A stretch of 64,000 nucleotides of DNA, taken from positions 35,826,503 through 35,890,502 of the forward strand of contig CM033396.1 in the NCBI GenBank assembly GCA_019426215.1, in the 5' to 3' direction. The stretch comes from Buddleja alternifolia (taxonomy: Eukaryota > Streptophyta > Magnoliopsida > Lamiales > Scrophulariaceae). Of the stretch, positions 54,096 to 64,000 are shown one piece after another. The notes under the pieces are model-generated. The model did not search any database, was not told the origin of the DNA, and saw only the letters and a list, made by a program, of their open reading frames with translations. The position numbers and the translations under genes are program-made. Numbering within the stretch: the stretch's first letter is position 1; every line of letters starts with the position of its first letter.

Positions 54096-54935
54096 ATGGC
54101 TATTCGCTTTGTTTTAACCATCGCTATTGTGACTTTGGCTTCTTCATTAGCTTATGCCTCTGATCCTAGCCCTCTTCAGGATTTCTGCGTTGCAGTTGAC
54201 GATGCCAAGGCTTCTGGTAAGTGATGAAAACTATTTGTAAACTTGTATATTGATCATACCGTATTTATGTTTATGATATTTAAACTTGTATACTTATGAC
54301 TTATTTATTTACAATATGTTATAATTTGCGATAACCACATATTGATGTTATGAATGTTTTATGTTGCAGTATTTGTGAATGGAATGATTTGCAAGGACCC
54401 AAAAATGGTCACAGCGGATGATTTCTTCTTTTCTGGTCTTAACAAGCCTGGAAATACATCAAATCCACTTGGATCAAGAGTTACTGCAGTTAATGTGAAT
54501 CAATTACCAGGACTTAACACTCTCGGGATTTCTTTAGTTCGTATTGACTATGCCCCATATGGGCTCAACCCCCCTCACACACACCCACGTGCAACTGAGA
54601 TTCTTGTCGTTGTAGAAGGCACTCTCTATGTTGGCTTCGTGACTTCCAATCCTGCAAATCCAAACATTAAAAACAAGCTATTTACGAAAACATTGTATCC
54701 AGGAGACGTGTTTGTGTTTCCAGAAGGTCTCATTCATTTTCAGTTCAATACTCGAAAGACAAAAGCCGTTGCATTTGCTGGTCTAAGCAGCCAAAACCCA
54801 GGAGTTATTACAATTGCAAATGCAGTTTTTGGTTCCAATCCTCCTATCCCTTCCGATGTTCTCACCAAAGCTTTCCAGGTTGACAAGAATGTTGTTAAAT
54901 ATCTTCAAGGACAGTTCTGGTCAGATAACAACTAG
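54096..54935 (+). CDS. Germin-like protein 2 (cupin, secreted)
   Basis: Two exons, 54096-54216 and 54370-54935, with a 153-bp GT-AG intron at the same phase-1 position as GLP1; 228 residues. The signal peptide of about 23 residues ends in LAYA before [13 protein letters not shown]. Cupin box 1 (HTHPRATE) and box 2 ([17 protein letters not shown]) are complete, so the metal site is intact. It differs from GLP1 mainly in the signal peptide, a [12 protein letters not shown] end and the extension SDNN. Secreted manganese-binding germin-like protein; enzymatic activity cannot be told from sequence. A poly(A) signal AATAAA lies near 55003. Same orientation as GLP1. Confidence 0.95.
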
Positions 54936-55009
54936 GAAGGCAAATTCCAATTTGCCCTTATAATTAGTATTCGTCATTAATTGTTTGTTGATAGGAAATC
55001 AAAATAAAT

Positions 55010-56410
55010 TGTCACTACTTCGGTTGTGTATTGTGTAGAAGCTTAAAATGAGTTTTCCGCAAGATAAATATTTGTAGTTGCTACTTTTTCTTTTTTCCCT
55101 TTTTTGAAAGGTTGTAGTTTCTTCTTTTTACAATAAACTTAGTTGTTGGTCGAACTCTTTCATTATCATGAATTTTCAACATTAGATACTTTGAGACAAA
55201 AATTGTATTTCCGATTCCACATGATAGCTAGACCTATTTCACTTTATTCTCACACTTTATGGGACTAGTAAACAACATGTATGTTGCACGTGAATCATAT
55301 GATCTCATTAAAATAATTTATATACATATATATTGTTCAACTTGATAATTCTAAAACTTAAACAATAATTTAACTAATCAATAATTATCTAATGAACTGT
55401 AATTATTTGAAAAATCAAAAATTTATTGGCATGAAAGGCTGAGTGCATATTTGAAAAAACCAACTTAATTGAAAATTGAAATTTAGATTATATATTGTCT
55501 TGATAATTTTGATGGACTAAGCACTTTCGTCTTTCCTCTCATTGAGTTATGTGTGTAACAGTCTCTTCATTATATATACTTCAAAACTGAATACTTGTTG
55601 GTCTTTTTTGTTTCTTATTTTTGATTCATTTTTATTATTTCTTCATTTTCTAAAGCGACCATAACATGTTTTTGCTTTCTGAAAATCATTCGATGTGTCA
55701 CCATTTTGAAAATCAATGTCATTTTCTCCACAAGTCACAATAGGGTGGTGTAGATGATATTTTGTTTTTCAGTTTGTTTTGATACTATTGAATGTCTCTT
55801 TTTCATTTATAAGATTATGTTTTATTGATAAAAGTAACAAAGGACTAAAATTATGTATGTTGCATGTAAAAGCTAATTCATAAATAATAGAAAAATATAT
55901 AATTTAAACATAATGAGGAATATCTTTTTCTTTTCTTAACCTTATAGTTGTTAATATCGTATTTTTGATGTTTAATTGCTAATTCTATTTCTCGCAACAA
56001 AGCTCTAGTCATATTTCTAATAAATATTTAGTCTTAAATATATTTGGTATAGTGTTAGCAAATTTGGTTTATGTTTTCAAAAATTATTTCTTTAAATCCA
56101 TTCGATAAAGTATTAGCCATGTTTGTCTAAATGTTTTCAAAAATAATTTTCTTTTTATGAATTCTAATTTTCTGAACATCCACAACACATTTTCATCTAA
56201 AACCGTATTTTTTTCGAATTCACTTTTAATTTTGGGTTTTCCTATATAACTACAAATGAATCAACAAATTCATCACCTCAAACTATCTCTCATCAATAAT
56301 AACATGCTTCAATTATTCATTCTTATCTCATTTTTACTTAACTATTCTTTAATAAAACATATAATCTTTATCAATATATCTAACTCAATCATTTTACACA
56401 TCATACATCA
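55010..56410. other. Intergenic downstream of GLP2, nothing recognised
   Basis: AT-rich; only short chance frames. No repeat or RNA gene could be supported. Confidence 0.45.
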
Positions 56411-57465
56411 CACTACAACAAAAAGTAATAGTAGTGATAAAATTTAAAGTGTTAGGTAAAATTACTTTTTTGGTCTTGTAATTATAGGGTGCTAGCACTT
56501 TTCGTCTTGTATATATCATAATTACACTTTTAATCCTAAATTGACACCCCCATTTCAATTTTAGTCATTTTTTTTCACCGTTTAGGGCCGTAAGTTACAC
56601 ATAGTATTATTTAGCTAATTTTTTCGCATACTTAGTCCCGCCACAGTGAAATTGAAAATTTTTAAAAAGTTTTGGAGTAATTAATGGCTGGAACTTCGCA
56701 CGTGTGGCGAACACGTGTTTTAGCTATTTTTGACGGAGCTAAGTTCCACCTTCTTCGCTAAAATCGACCTGGTAGAGGTAAATTTCACATTGTAGGTTCA
56801 GTTTGCACTTGATTTTGAAGGGAATTGAAAAGTAATTGGTTTAATTTTGGATGAATGAATTTGGAAAAGGGGTAAGTACATTTTTATTTTCATTGTTTTT
56901 ACAAATGCTCTAAACACCTATGCATTGCGTGTGCAAAGTTCCGAGGCATTAATTTAGCCCGAACTTTTTGAATTTGACAGTAGCAGGACTAAATGTGCCA
57001 AAAAAATTAGTTAAATAAGACTAAATGTATAATTCTAAAAGGTGAATAAAGGTGTAAAATTGAAATGTGTGATTATGGAATATACAGGACGAAAAGTGTC
57101 AACACCCTATAGTTATAGGACCAAAAGAGTTACTTTCCCTTAAATTAATCACTATAATGAGTGACAATATTTTTTGTTTTGTCACAATAACAATTTTTAG
57201 TTTCTTTAAAGTTGTCATTGTTGACAATTAGTGATATGTGTACAGTGACAACATAAATATAGTGACAATTATAATTGTTATTATTAAATTGTCACGAAAG
57301 GTGTGTCACTAATTGTCAATAGTGACAATATTTTTCTTGTCACTAATTATCAAAAATGACAACTTCTACACAATTTTTTGTCATTATTACACACGTAAAA
57401 CTTATTGTTGTGACAAAATAAAAATTCTCGTAACTAAAAACTCACTACAATATAAAGTAATTGTG
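56411..57465. mobile_element. CACTA remnant with a nested TIR element
   Basis: CACTACAACAAAAAGTAATA at 56411 and later TTGTCACTA/TAGTGACAA arrays (57145-57440) belong to the same family as the element at 21723. Between them sits a TIR element (about 56454-57140) with inverted ends around TTTTGGTC and TATAGGGTG. A second CACTACAATATAAAGTAAT begins at 57448 and is cut at 57466. Confidence 0.65.
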
Positions 57466-59580
57466 ACGCTCCGAACCCCGGGACCATGACAACCGCCGCC
57501 AACTTTTAAAACATCTCAAAAGCCAGCAAGGCTAACTTAGCAATAATACTGGTATAGAGCATCTATACCAAAAATTTCTGTAAACTATAATATATTGCCA
57601 ATTGAAATATTGTGAATATTGATCATAATGACCAAAGATAACTCAATTCTTTTATGACAACAAAATTCTCCCATATGGCTAAATACATACGATTCTCATA
57701 AGTGAAGCACTAATTCCAAACCAAAAACAATAGCTTATTGAACTCGAATATACAATCTATCTTGAATAAGGCTAAAACCAATATTACTACTACGTGTAGC
57801 TCCTCAAGATTTGGGCACAATTGACGTCAAAGGTTCTCTATTCCATTAAATCTGGGCATTTGAAAAATGTTAATAAAAGGATGAGCTCGATGGCCCAATA
57901 ACAACCCCATTACTCAACTAGTCGGATCAAGCACGTAACAAAAATATATAATCATTTGATTTTATCTAGAGTAAACAATAATATGAACACATGAATTTGA
58001 GAATGTCACAATAAAAGAATTTGAAAACATTTAATTTAAACAAAACACCCAATCCTGACAACAATTTCACCATGCAAAACTAACACATAAGCCAACCTTA
58101 GTCAGGGACAGGTTTAACCTCCCTACCTTGGGTCACTAGTACATGCTTTACTCCCCTGTACTGGGTCACTGATGTAGGCTTAACCCCCCTACACTGGGTC
58201 TCTGAGATAAGCATCACCCCCTTATCATGAGTCACTAACCAACACTCAAACTCAAACATGTCACGGCTTTCCATTGACTATTCCGGAATAGTCAACATTG
58301 TATATACAAATCCATAACCACAACATGGTCTCAACATGGGTTTTCAAAACCACCGCCGTAATAGTCACATTTTCAAAATCATGCTCATATCACATTTACA
58401 CTTCTCAATTCTACGTTCAAAAAAACCACATTCGAATCACATTAAAAATCACGTTTTTATCACTTTTCAAACTCAAGTTCAATAAGACCAAATCATTTAA
58501 CTTTTCCACAAATCCATACATATATATAAGCATGCTTGAACCAAATTCTGAAAATCACACACACACACACCAAAATACAACATATAGAATTTTGTATAAC
58601 TAGAAAAGGGAATAATCGCTTACCTCAAGTTAACTCGCGAAATCCGTACATTATCAAAGTCTCAACCGTTATATCTCCAATTGAATCTAAAATAATATGC
58701 AATAATAAATCCAATAGAACTCTTATGTCTGATAGGTCAAATTTACTATGAACCCAACAATGTTTCTGACTAGTGAATCAATCAACTTCTACAAAGGTAT
58801 CCCAGCAATCAAATTAACTATTAGATCGTTAGAGGGTGAAAGAATCCATAACCTGAAATAAAGTTCACTAACATGATGATGACGGTAGCAATCCTATATT
58901 ATGAATCTAATATGATTTTACCTAAAGCAATCTTTTTATAAATCCTCCAATTCATTCATTCTTTCTTAACCTTTTTTTTTTCCAAGGATTATGAAGATAT
59001 AAATGACTCTGCATTATGAAGTCTGCAGCAACTTCATCGCCCAAACAATTACCCTTACGAATAGATAAAATCTAATTTACTTCTATCAAATTACCTGAGT
59101 ACATAATTAAGTGACTGAAATAATGATTTGGCCCTTTACTTCGTCTTCTTCCTTTCTCTTGGATGATATTTCAGCCGCCTTTGACTCCTCTCTCCATACT
59201 AGGCGTCTATGTCGTCCTTCTACTCATTTTCTTCAAGAATAACGCTATAAGCTTAACGTGAATCTATTAGGCTGATTAGGTCTTATATTATTAGGTATAA
59301 AGATCTTATTCGTAATGAGCTAGTTCTTTTTTATATTACCTTTTTTTAAGTGTGCATGGCCAGTATTTGAGCATAGGCCAGGCTATTATGGCTATCAATT
59401 CCACGCTTATTACATTGATTCCCGAAAGTTGAAATCCCGAAGAAACCGAGTGATTTTCGACCAATAGCATGTTGTAATGTCCTTTATCAAAACATCTCTA
59501 AAATATTTGCGATTCGAATTACTCATGTCTTGGGATATCTAGTGGATAAATAATAAACGATGTTTATTCCGGGTCGTAAG
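57466..59580 (-). mobile_element. Probable gypsy-type LTR (antisense), boundaries uncertain
   Basis: Plus-strand TGTGACGCTCCGAACCCCGG reads on minus as ...GGTTCGGAGCGTCACA, an LTR-like 3' end. About 58610-58665 reads on minus as GGATTTCGCGAG...GAGGTAAGCG, similar to the probable LTR part at 63930-63970 (GAATTTCGCGA, GGTAACTCCCG). No pol genes are present, suggesting a solo LTR. The left end at about 59580 is a guess. Confidence 0.4.
58107..58236. repeat. About 33-bp tandem repeat, four degenerate copies
   Basis: Units share CCCCCTAYACTGGGTCACT-like cores at 58120, 58152, 58185 and 58217. Confidence 0.75.
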
Positions 59581-59589
59581 ATTAGTGAT

Positions 59590-60340
59590 AATGTGTTGTT
59601 ATCCCTGAAGCTATTCCATGAATACAAACGTAAGAATGGGCAATGGGCCGGAGAGATGTGCTTTTAAGGTGGATTTGATGAAGGCGTATGATATGGTAGA
59701 GTGGGACATTTTGCTTAAAGTGATGGATTTCATGAATTTTCATCCTATATTTATCTAATGGATCCGAGGGTGCATTACTACACCGACTTTCTGACTTAAC
59801 ATAAATGGTGCTTCGGAAGGTTATTTTAAAGGAGAAAGAGTATTGTGTCAAGAAGATCCTATATCTCCGTACTTATTTGTTATTATTATGAACGTGCTTC
59901 TTGGAATTTTAAATAAAATTATTAGTGAATCTACGAGCTTCAAGTTCCACTAGAAATGTATAAATACGTGCACATTCACACCTTCTTTTGCAGATATTAT
60001 TTTGCAATGGGAATTTGGATTCCGTCAGAATTTTAAAGCAAGGAATAAATTTGTTCACGAGTTTGTCTGGTTTAAAAGCTAATACAAACAAAAGCCACAT
60101 CTTTATTTCGGGTGAACGCAGTGGCTTTTCGTGGAGTATATGAGTTTCCATAAGGGAATTTGTTGATGAGATACTTAGGAGTCCCTCTAGTCACATTAAA
60201 ACTCCAATATTCTGATTGTACTCCATTAATTAGAAATTTATCTAATAGAATTTGATCATGGACAAATAGGAATCTTTCATATGCTAGTAAAATTAATAGG
60301 TGAGAAGCCAATTACACAAGTATTCTCCCCTTCGAGATAT
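59590..60340 (+). pseudogene. LINE reverse transcriptase remnant
   Basis: Degenerate non-LTR RT on plus: FKVDLMKAYDMVEWD (about 59665-59710) and EDPISPYLFVIIMNVL (about 59850-59900) match the conserved DLxKAYDxVxW and GDPLSPYLF blocks of plant LINEs. Multiple stops occur (near 59757, 59790, 59950 and later). Confidence 0.75.
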
Positions 60341-60494
60341 TATGATTTAAGAGTCACTTCAAGATATTATGATTTGAAAGGAGAGAGAGAGGCTTATCGG
60401 TTACAACTTATCATTTTGTCATATTAGCTTACTTATTTATAATCTTTTTTGTTTCTTATAAGTTCATGGAATTATTAGGATCGATAGATGAACC

Positions 60495-62165
60495 AAGCTA
60501 CTCAATACTCGACTCGAGATCAATTTTTAAAATCTTGGTTTAGCTCGATTTATTAACATATCAAATCAAGCTTGAACAATTTCTTTTTGTGTTCGATAAG
60601 TTTTGGACCTCGACTTGAACTCGGCTCAGTTAGTTGTTTGGCTCGACGCAGCTCGTTTATACCTCCAAAAAATATATAATCTGTTCGCTTTATTATTGTT
60701 TAAACTAATGTCAAATTCTTGGGATACTATGTCTATGTTACAGTTGTATGAACCTTTCATTTATATATATATTGGTTTTTGGCAGTACATAATTTGTTTC
60801 ATTCCTAATGATAGATATTTTTAATGTTAGCAATGGAGTTCTTATCTATTATTATATAGTCATTTCCAAAATCTTTTAATTTTTGTGATAATGATTCTTT
60901 TATTGAACTGATTATGATTTTCTTGGAAAATCATGATCGAATTTAATTGTGTGTATATGTACATATATATAACTGTATATGATTTATGGTTCAGTTTAAA
61001 TATTTGGTAACAAAATCAAGAATCCACGGGAAAACGATTAACCACTTACGGTCGATAAATTTACAACTAAAAACATTAACATAAAATAATGTCTTATCAT
61101 TTTCTTCTCTGATTAACGTAGGAAAAGGAATAGAAACAGTTAACTACAAGTCTAAACAAGATCACATCATGTATATGTAAATATCTAATTGATTAACTAG
61201 ACAATATAATTCAAAACAAATAATATAAATTATGGTGAAAAGTAAAAATTAACTACAAGTCTGAGCCCGCAACGAATTAACAAATATCCAATTATGGTGA
61301 AAAGAAAATTCCCAAAGAGCTTTCGGATTTTGAAGAATGTCATATTATCATGTAAAGTAAATATCTGAATTTCGTGAGAATTTGTGTAGCATACAAGTTT
61401 CACAAGGTTCTAGCATAAGACTCTTGAGAATTTGAAGAATAGACAAAGCAAAGTACGATGTGATAGACCAACGGGGTTGGTCCAAGTGGTAAGCAATTTG
61501 GTTCCGCTTAAGCAAGGTCTCGGGTTCGATTCCTTGTGTACGTAGTTACCCCGTTGGGAGACTCACCCACCAGACCAGGTGTGCGACCCGGGTCGACCAA
61601 CAGATTAGTCCGGCAATATCCGGGATACTGTGGTAGGCAACCAAAAAAGTACGATGTGATAGAAGATAATCTTACTCACTTCTTCAGATGAATCAACTGT
61701 TTATGTTAAAAGAGTTTTCTATCCTGCAATAATAGAAAAATAATCAGCTTGATTGATTCTGAAAAACAAAATTTATGGATCTAGAAGATGTTCAAAATTG
61801 ATCCAAAAAAATCTGAATTCAAATTCCAAAATATATAATAAACTTATGACGGAAGGTTCTTAAACCACACATTCGTAGGTCAGTCCACAATGCTGAGAAT
61901 ATCTGTATATGGACTAAAAATGGCTGCCGAGACCCTATTCTTTTCAACCCATTATACGTATTAACTCATTAATTAATACTTATAGAGGCGAAAGTTAATT
62001 AGTTCCTTGATAGATCCTGTTATATCAAATGGTTTTCTTTTATTTTCTTCAATTGAAGTAATACAATAATGAAAACTTATCGAACCCGAAACAGTTGTCC
62101 AGACTTGATTTGATATGTTAACAAACCAAACTCCAACAAATCTCGAGTCGAATATAGCTCAATCA
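60495..62165. mobile_element. Inverted-repeat element with CTCGA words, containing a SINE
   Basis: The arms 60495-60610 and 62077-62165 are inverted and share CGACTCGAGAT, TTAACATATCAAATCAAG and GTTCGATAAGTTTT. The left arm has repeated GGCTCGA/ACTCGA words. No duplication was identified, so the class is uncertain. The interior is AT-rich and includes the SINE at 61468-61645. Confidence 0.55.
61468..61645 (+). mobile_element. tRNA-derived SINE
   Basis: About 178 bp beginning CCAACGGGGTTGGTCCAAG with box A-like TGGTCCAAGTGGTAAGC and box B GGTTCGATTCC, ending in an A-rich tail (CCAAAAA). It is flanked by the duplication AAAGTACGATGTGATAGA (61450-61467 and 61646-61663). It is not a tRNA gene: there is no anticodon arm/acceptor pairing and there is a long 3' extension. 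The near-perfect 18-bp duplication suggests a young insertion. Confidence 0.93.
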
Positions 62166-62390
62166 GTTGTTCCAATATCATAAATGAATCATGAAACTCA
62201 ACCCTAAAAAAGTATTCCGTAAGAAACTTACCATTTAGCAAAGCAAAAAGAGAGAGCAGCCCCATAATTTAACATATCAATAAAAATTAAAAATAATCTT
62301 ATATATTATTCCTCGTAGGAAACAAAAGTTCAAAGATTTCCTCTACTGGTTGTTAAAGTCTACTGCCCAACAATTATAACCATGGTTCGC

Positions 62391-63290
62391 TGGAACGGTC
62401 GCGGTAGTCGTCGCGGAGATCACCGTTCCAGTTTCATGGCAACGTCGCGGAACAGTCGCGGCGGTTTCATACTTTTATCAATTTTTTTTTTTTGATATTT
62501 TGTCTATTTAAAACAAAGTTAAAATATGTTTAAGTTTTATGATGTATAAACATGTTTAAGTTATTTTTTAAAAGTTAAGTATATGAACATTGACACAGTT
62601 ATAAAATGATATTTCTAAAATTGTGGTGCAATTTTAATATTAAAAATTATATCATATCACCATAATTGCATTGTCCAAGTCCAAAATTCAACCAATTTTC
62701 CCTACCTGTTAATTTATTTGTTTTACTTTTATCAATGTCAGAAGTTATTAAATACTTTTTTAAGCAAAATGTGGACAAAATCTTTTTATTTTATTGTCTA
62801 TTTCTAGTCTTGCCCTTTATCTCTTTTTTTTCCTTATTTTTTCCTCTCTCTTTCTACTGTTCATCTCTTTCTGTGCTACTTTTCAAATTGCACGAGTTTC
62901 TCTATCAAAGAAAGGAAACCCATACACAAGCAACACAAAATTCATCAAATTAAAGCCTACATAAAATGCACTTTTAACAAATAATTATGAAAGCCCATAA
63001 ACTTAATCCACAACCTCATTCGTCTCTCACTAAAACCCAAAACCAAAAACGTTAAAATTCAACCACAAAGAACAGTTAAAAACTGCCTTCTTCCGTTCCG
63101 GCCGTTCCATGGCCGGGAAATGGCCGGAACAGCCGATTTTCACACTAATCTCGCCCGTCTCGCCGTTTTCGGCCGTTCCACCAGGTTTCACGTACAAAAA
63201 CGAAATGTCATGGAACTTTGGAACGCCGGGGGCCGTTCCCGTGCCGGAACGGCCGTTCCGGCCGATTTCCCGGCGTTCTGGCGAACCCTG
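62391..63290. mobile_element. Non-autonomous hAT element with GGAACGG words
   Basis: The ends CATGGTTCGCTGGAAC and inverted CAGGGTTCGCCAGAAC are flanked by a perfect 8-bp duplication ATTATAAC (62383-62390, 63291-63298), the hAT signature. Both subterminal zones are dense in GGAACGG/CCGTTCC words. Length 900 bp, no transposase. Confidence 0.9.
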
Positions 63291-63399
63291 ATTATAACTA
63301 AGAGAATAAAGTCTATTTACCTAAAACAAAATCCTTGAATCATATGTGGCATTCTATAGCAACAGCAACCCAACACTTATATTCATTCTATGTAGATAT

Positions 63400-63406
<7 letters not shown>

Positions 63407-63431
<25 letters not shown>
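63407..63431. repeat. (TA)n microsatellite
   Basis: Simple TA repeat following CACACA. Confidence 0.9.
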
Positions 63432-63602
63432 TCAAATACTTAATTCCTTGCACAATTCAGGAAAAGCAATTACACGGCAAGACTCCATAACAAATCGAAG
63501 AACACAGTTACATCGAAGAACACGGATTTAAAGATTCCAGAATTTATAAGTTTTCCAAATGAAATTCTATTTCTTATGTTCCTACTGTCATTCTCATGCT
63601 AA

Positions 63603-63652
63603 CAGGGTTCGCCGGAACGCCGGGAAATCGGCCGGAACAGCCGTTCCGGCAC
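63603..63652. mobile_element. Second terminus of the GGAACGG hAT family
   Basis: CAGGGTTCGCCGGAACGCCG is nearly identical to the inverted right end of the element at 62391-63290. About 50 bp is visible before unrelated sequence. The partner end is not in the window or is lost. Confidence 0.7.
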
Positions 63653-63654
63653 CA

Positions 63655-64000
63655 AATGAAGAGGATTATTTAGCCCACCAAGAAGGTCCATAGGCCTGTG
63701 TTAGGCGTGTAGGTTGAGGATTATTTAATCCTCAACTTACACACCTAGTCACCAAGAAATCTAAATACATGGCAACCTAGAAAAATAGCAAAAGAAGAAA
63801 AAAACTCTCCCCTCTCTCTACACTAGCCGTCGGCCTCAAGAAGGAAGAAGGAGGTGGATTTTTCTCATCTTATTTCCCTAGCGTGATATCTAGAGGCATG
63901 AGCATAGGGTTGCTGTTGTTACTGTTGATCAAGAAACGAATTTCGCGATTGCAAGGTAACTCCCGATTCATTCTTGTTAGAATAGTTCTAAGAAAAAAAT
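63655..64000 (+). mobile_element. Possible LTR R/U5 region at the window edge
   Basis: Contains a pyrimidine-rich leader (CTCTCCCCTCTCTCTACAC), a purine-rich stretch and GAATTTCGCGATTGCAAGG near 63940, similar to a piece of the antisense LTR-like region at 58610-58665. No ends are visible. Confidence 0.3.

Noticed and set aside
61468..61560. tRNA gene
   Set aside because: Box A and B are present but no complete cloverleaf; long 3' extension, A-tail and target duplication show a SINE.

Overview
This is AT-rich plant nuclear DNA. It has GT-AG introns, two germin-like protein (GLP) genes, and layer upon layer of plant transposons and integrated pararetroviruses. The GLP sequences and element types suggest a eudicot, possibly an asterid of the Lamiales type. 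That is an impression, not proof. Only four loci look coding-competent: two GLP genes, and the transposase and Ulp1-like protease genes of one large Mutator-like element (MULE).

Layout. 1-4968: decayed Ty1/copia element (copia-1), split by two sister MITEs. 5482-21614: about 16 kb bounded by hAT-like termini with a near-perfect 8-bp duplication. Inside it lies an antisense caulimovirus-like endogenous pararetrovirus (outer EPRV, about 6.7-21.0 kb). The outer coat-protein ORF is interrupted by a TIR element with a perfect 9-bp duplication (10805-17663), which itself carries a second, different pararetrovirus (inner EPRV, about 11.28-17.43 kb). 21723-24193: two CACTA elements, one carrying LINE fragments. 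26976-37001: a copia element (copia-2) with a perfect 5-bp duplication and no reverse transcriptase. Its 5' LTR holds a 4.7-kb Helitron, which holds a MULE with a perfect 9-bp duplication. 37841-38730: GLP gene 1. 38991-48737: a 9.7-kb MULE with a FAR1/mudrA-type transposase and a convergent nine-exon Ulp1-like gene. 48.9-53.2 kb: nested small TIR elements. 53228-53580: inverted relic of the GLP1 promoter. 54096-54935: GLP gene 2. 56.4-64 kb: CACTA pieces, a probable gypsy LTR, a decayed LINE, a SINE with an 18-bp duplication, and a hAT element with an 8-bp duplication.

How it fits together. The cellular content is a small GLP cluster: two genes about 15.4 kb apart in the same orientation, plus an inverted promoter relic that suggests a third lost copy. 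Secreted cupin proteins of this kind act in the cell wall. The DNA between and around them was built by successive insertions whose order can be read from nesting: outer EPRV, then TIR element, then inner EPRV; copia-2, then Helitron, then MULE. All calls come from reading the sequence by eye; no database search was run.
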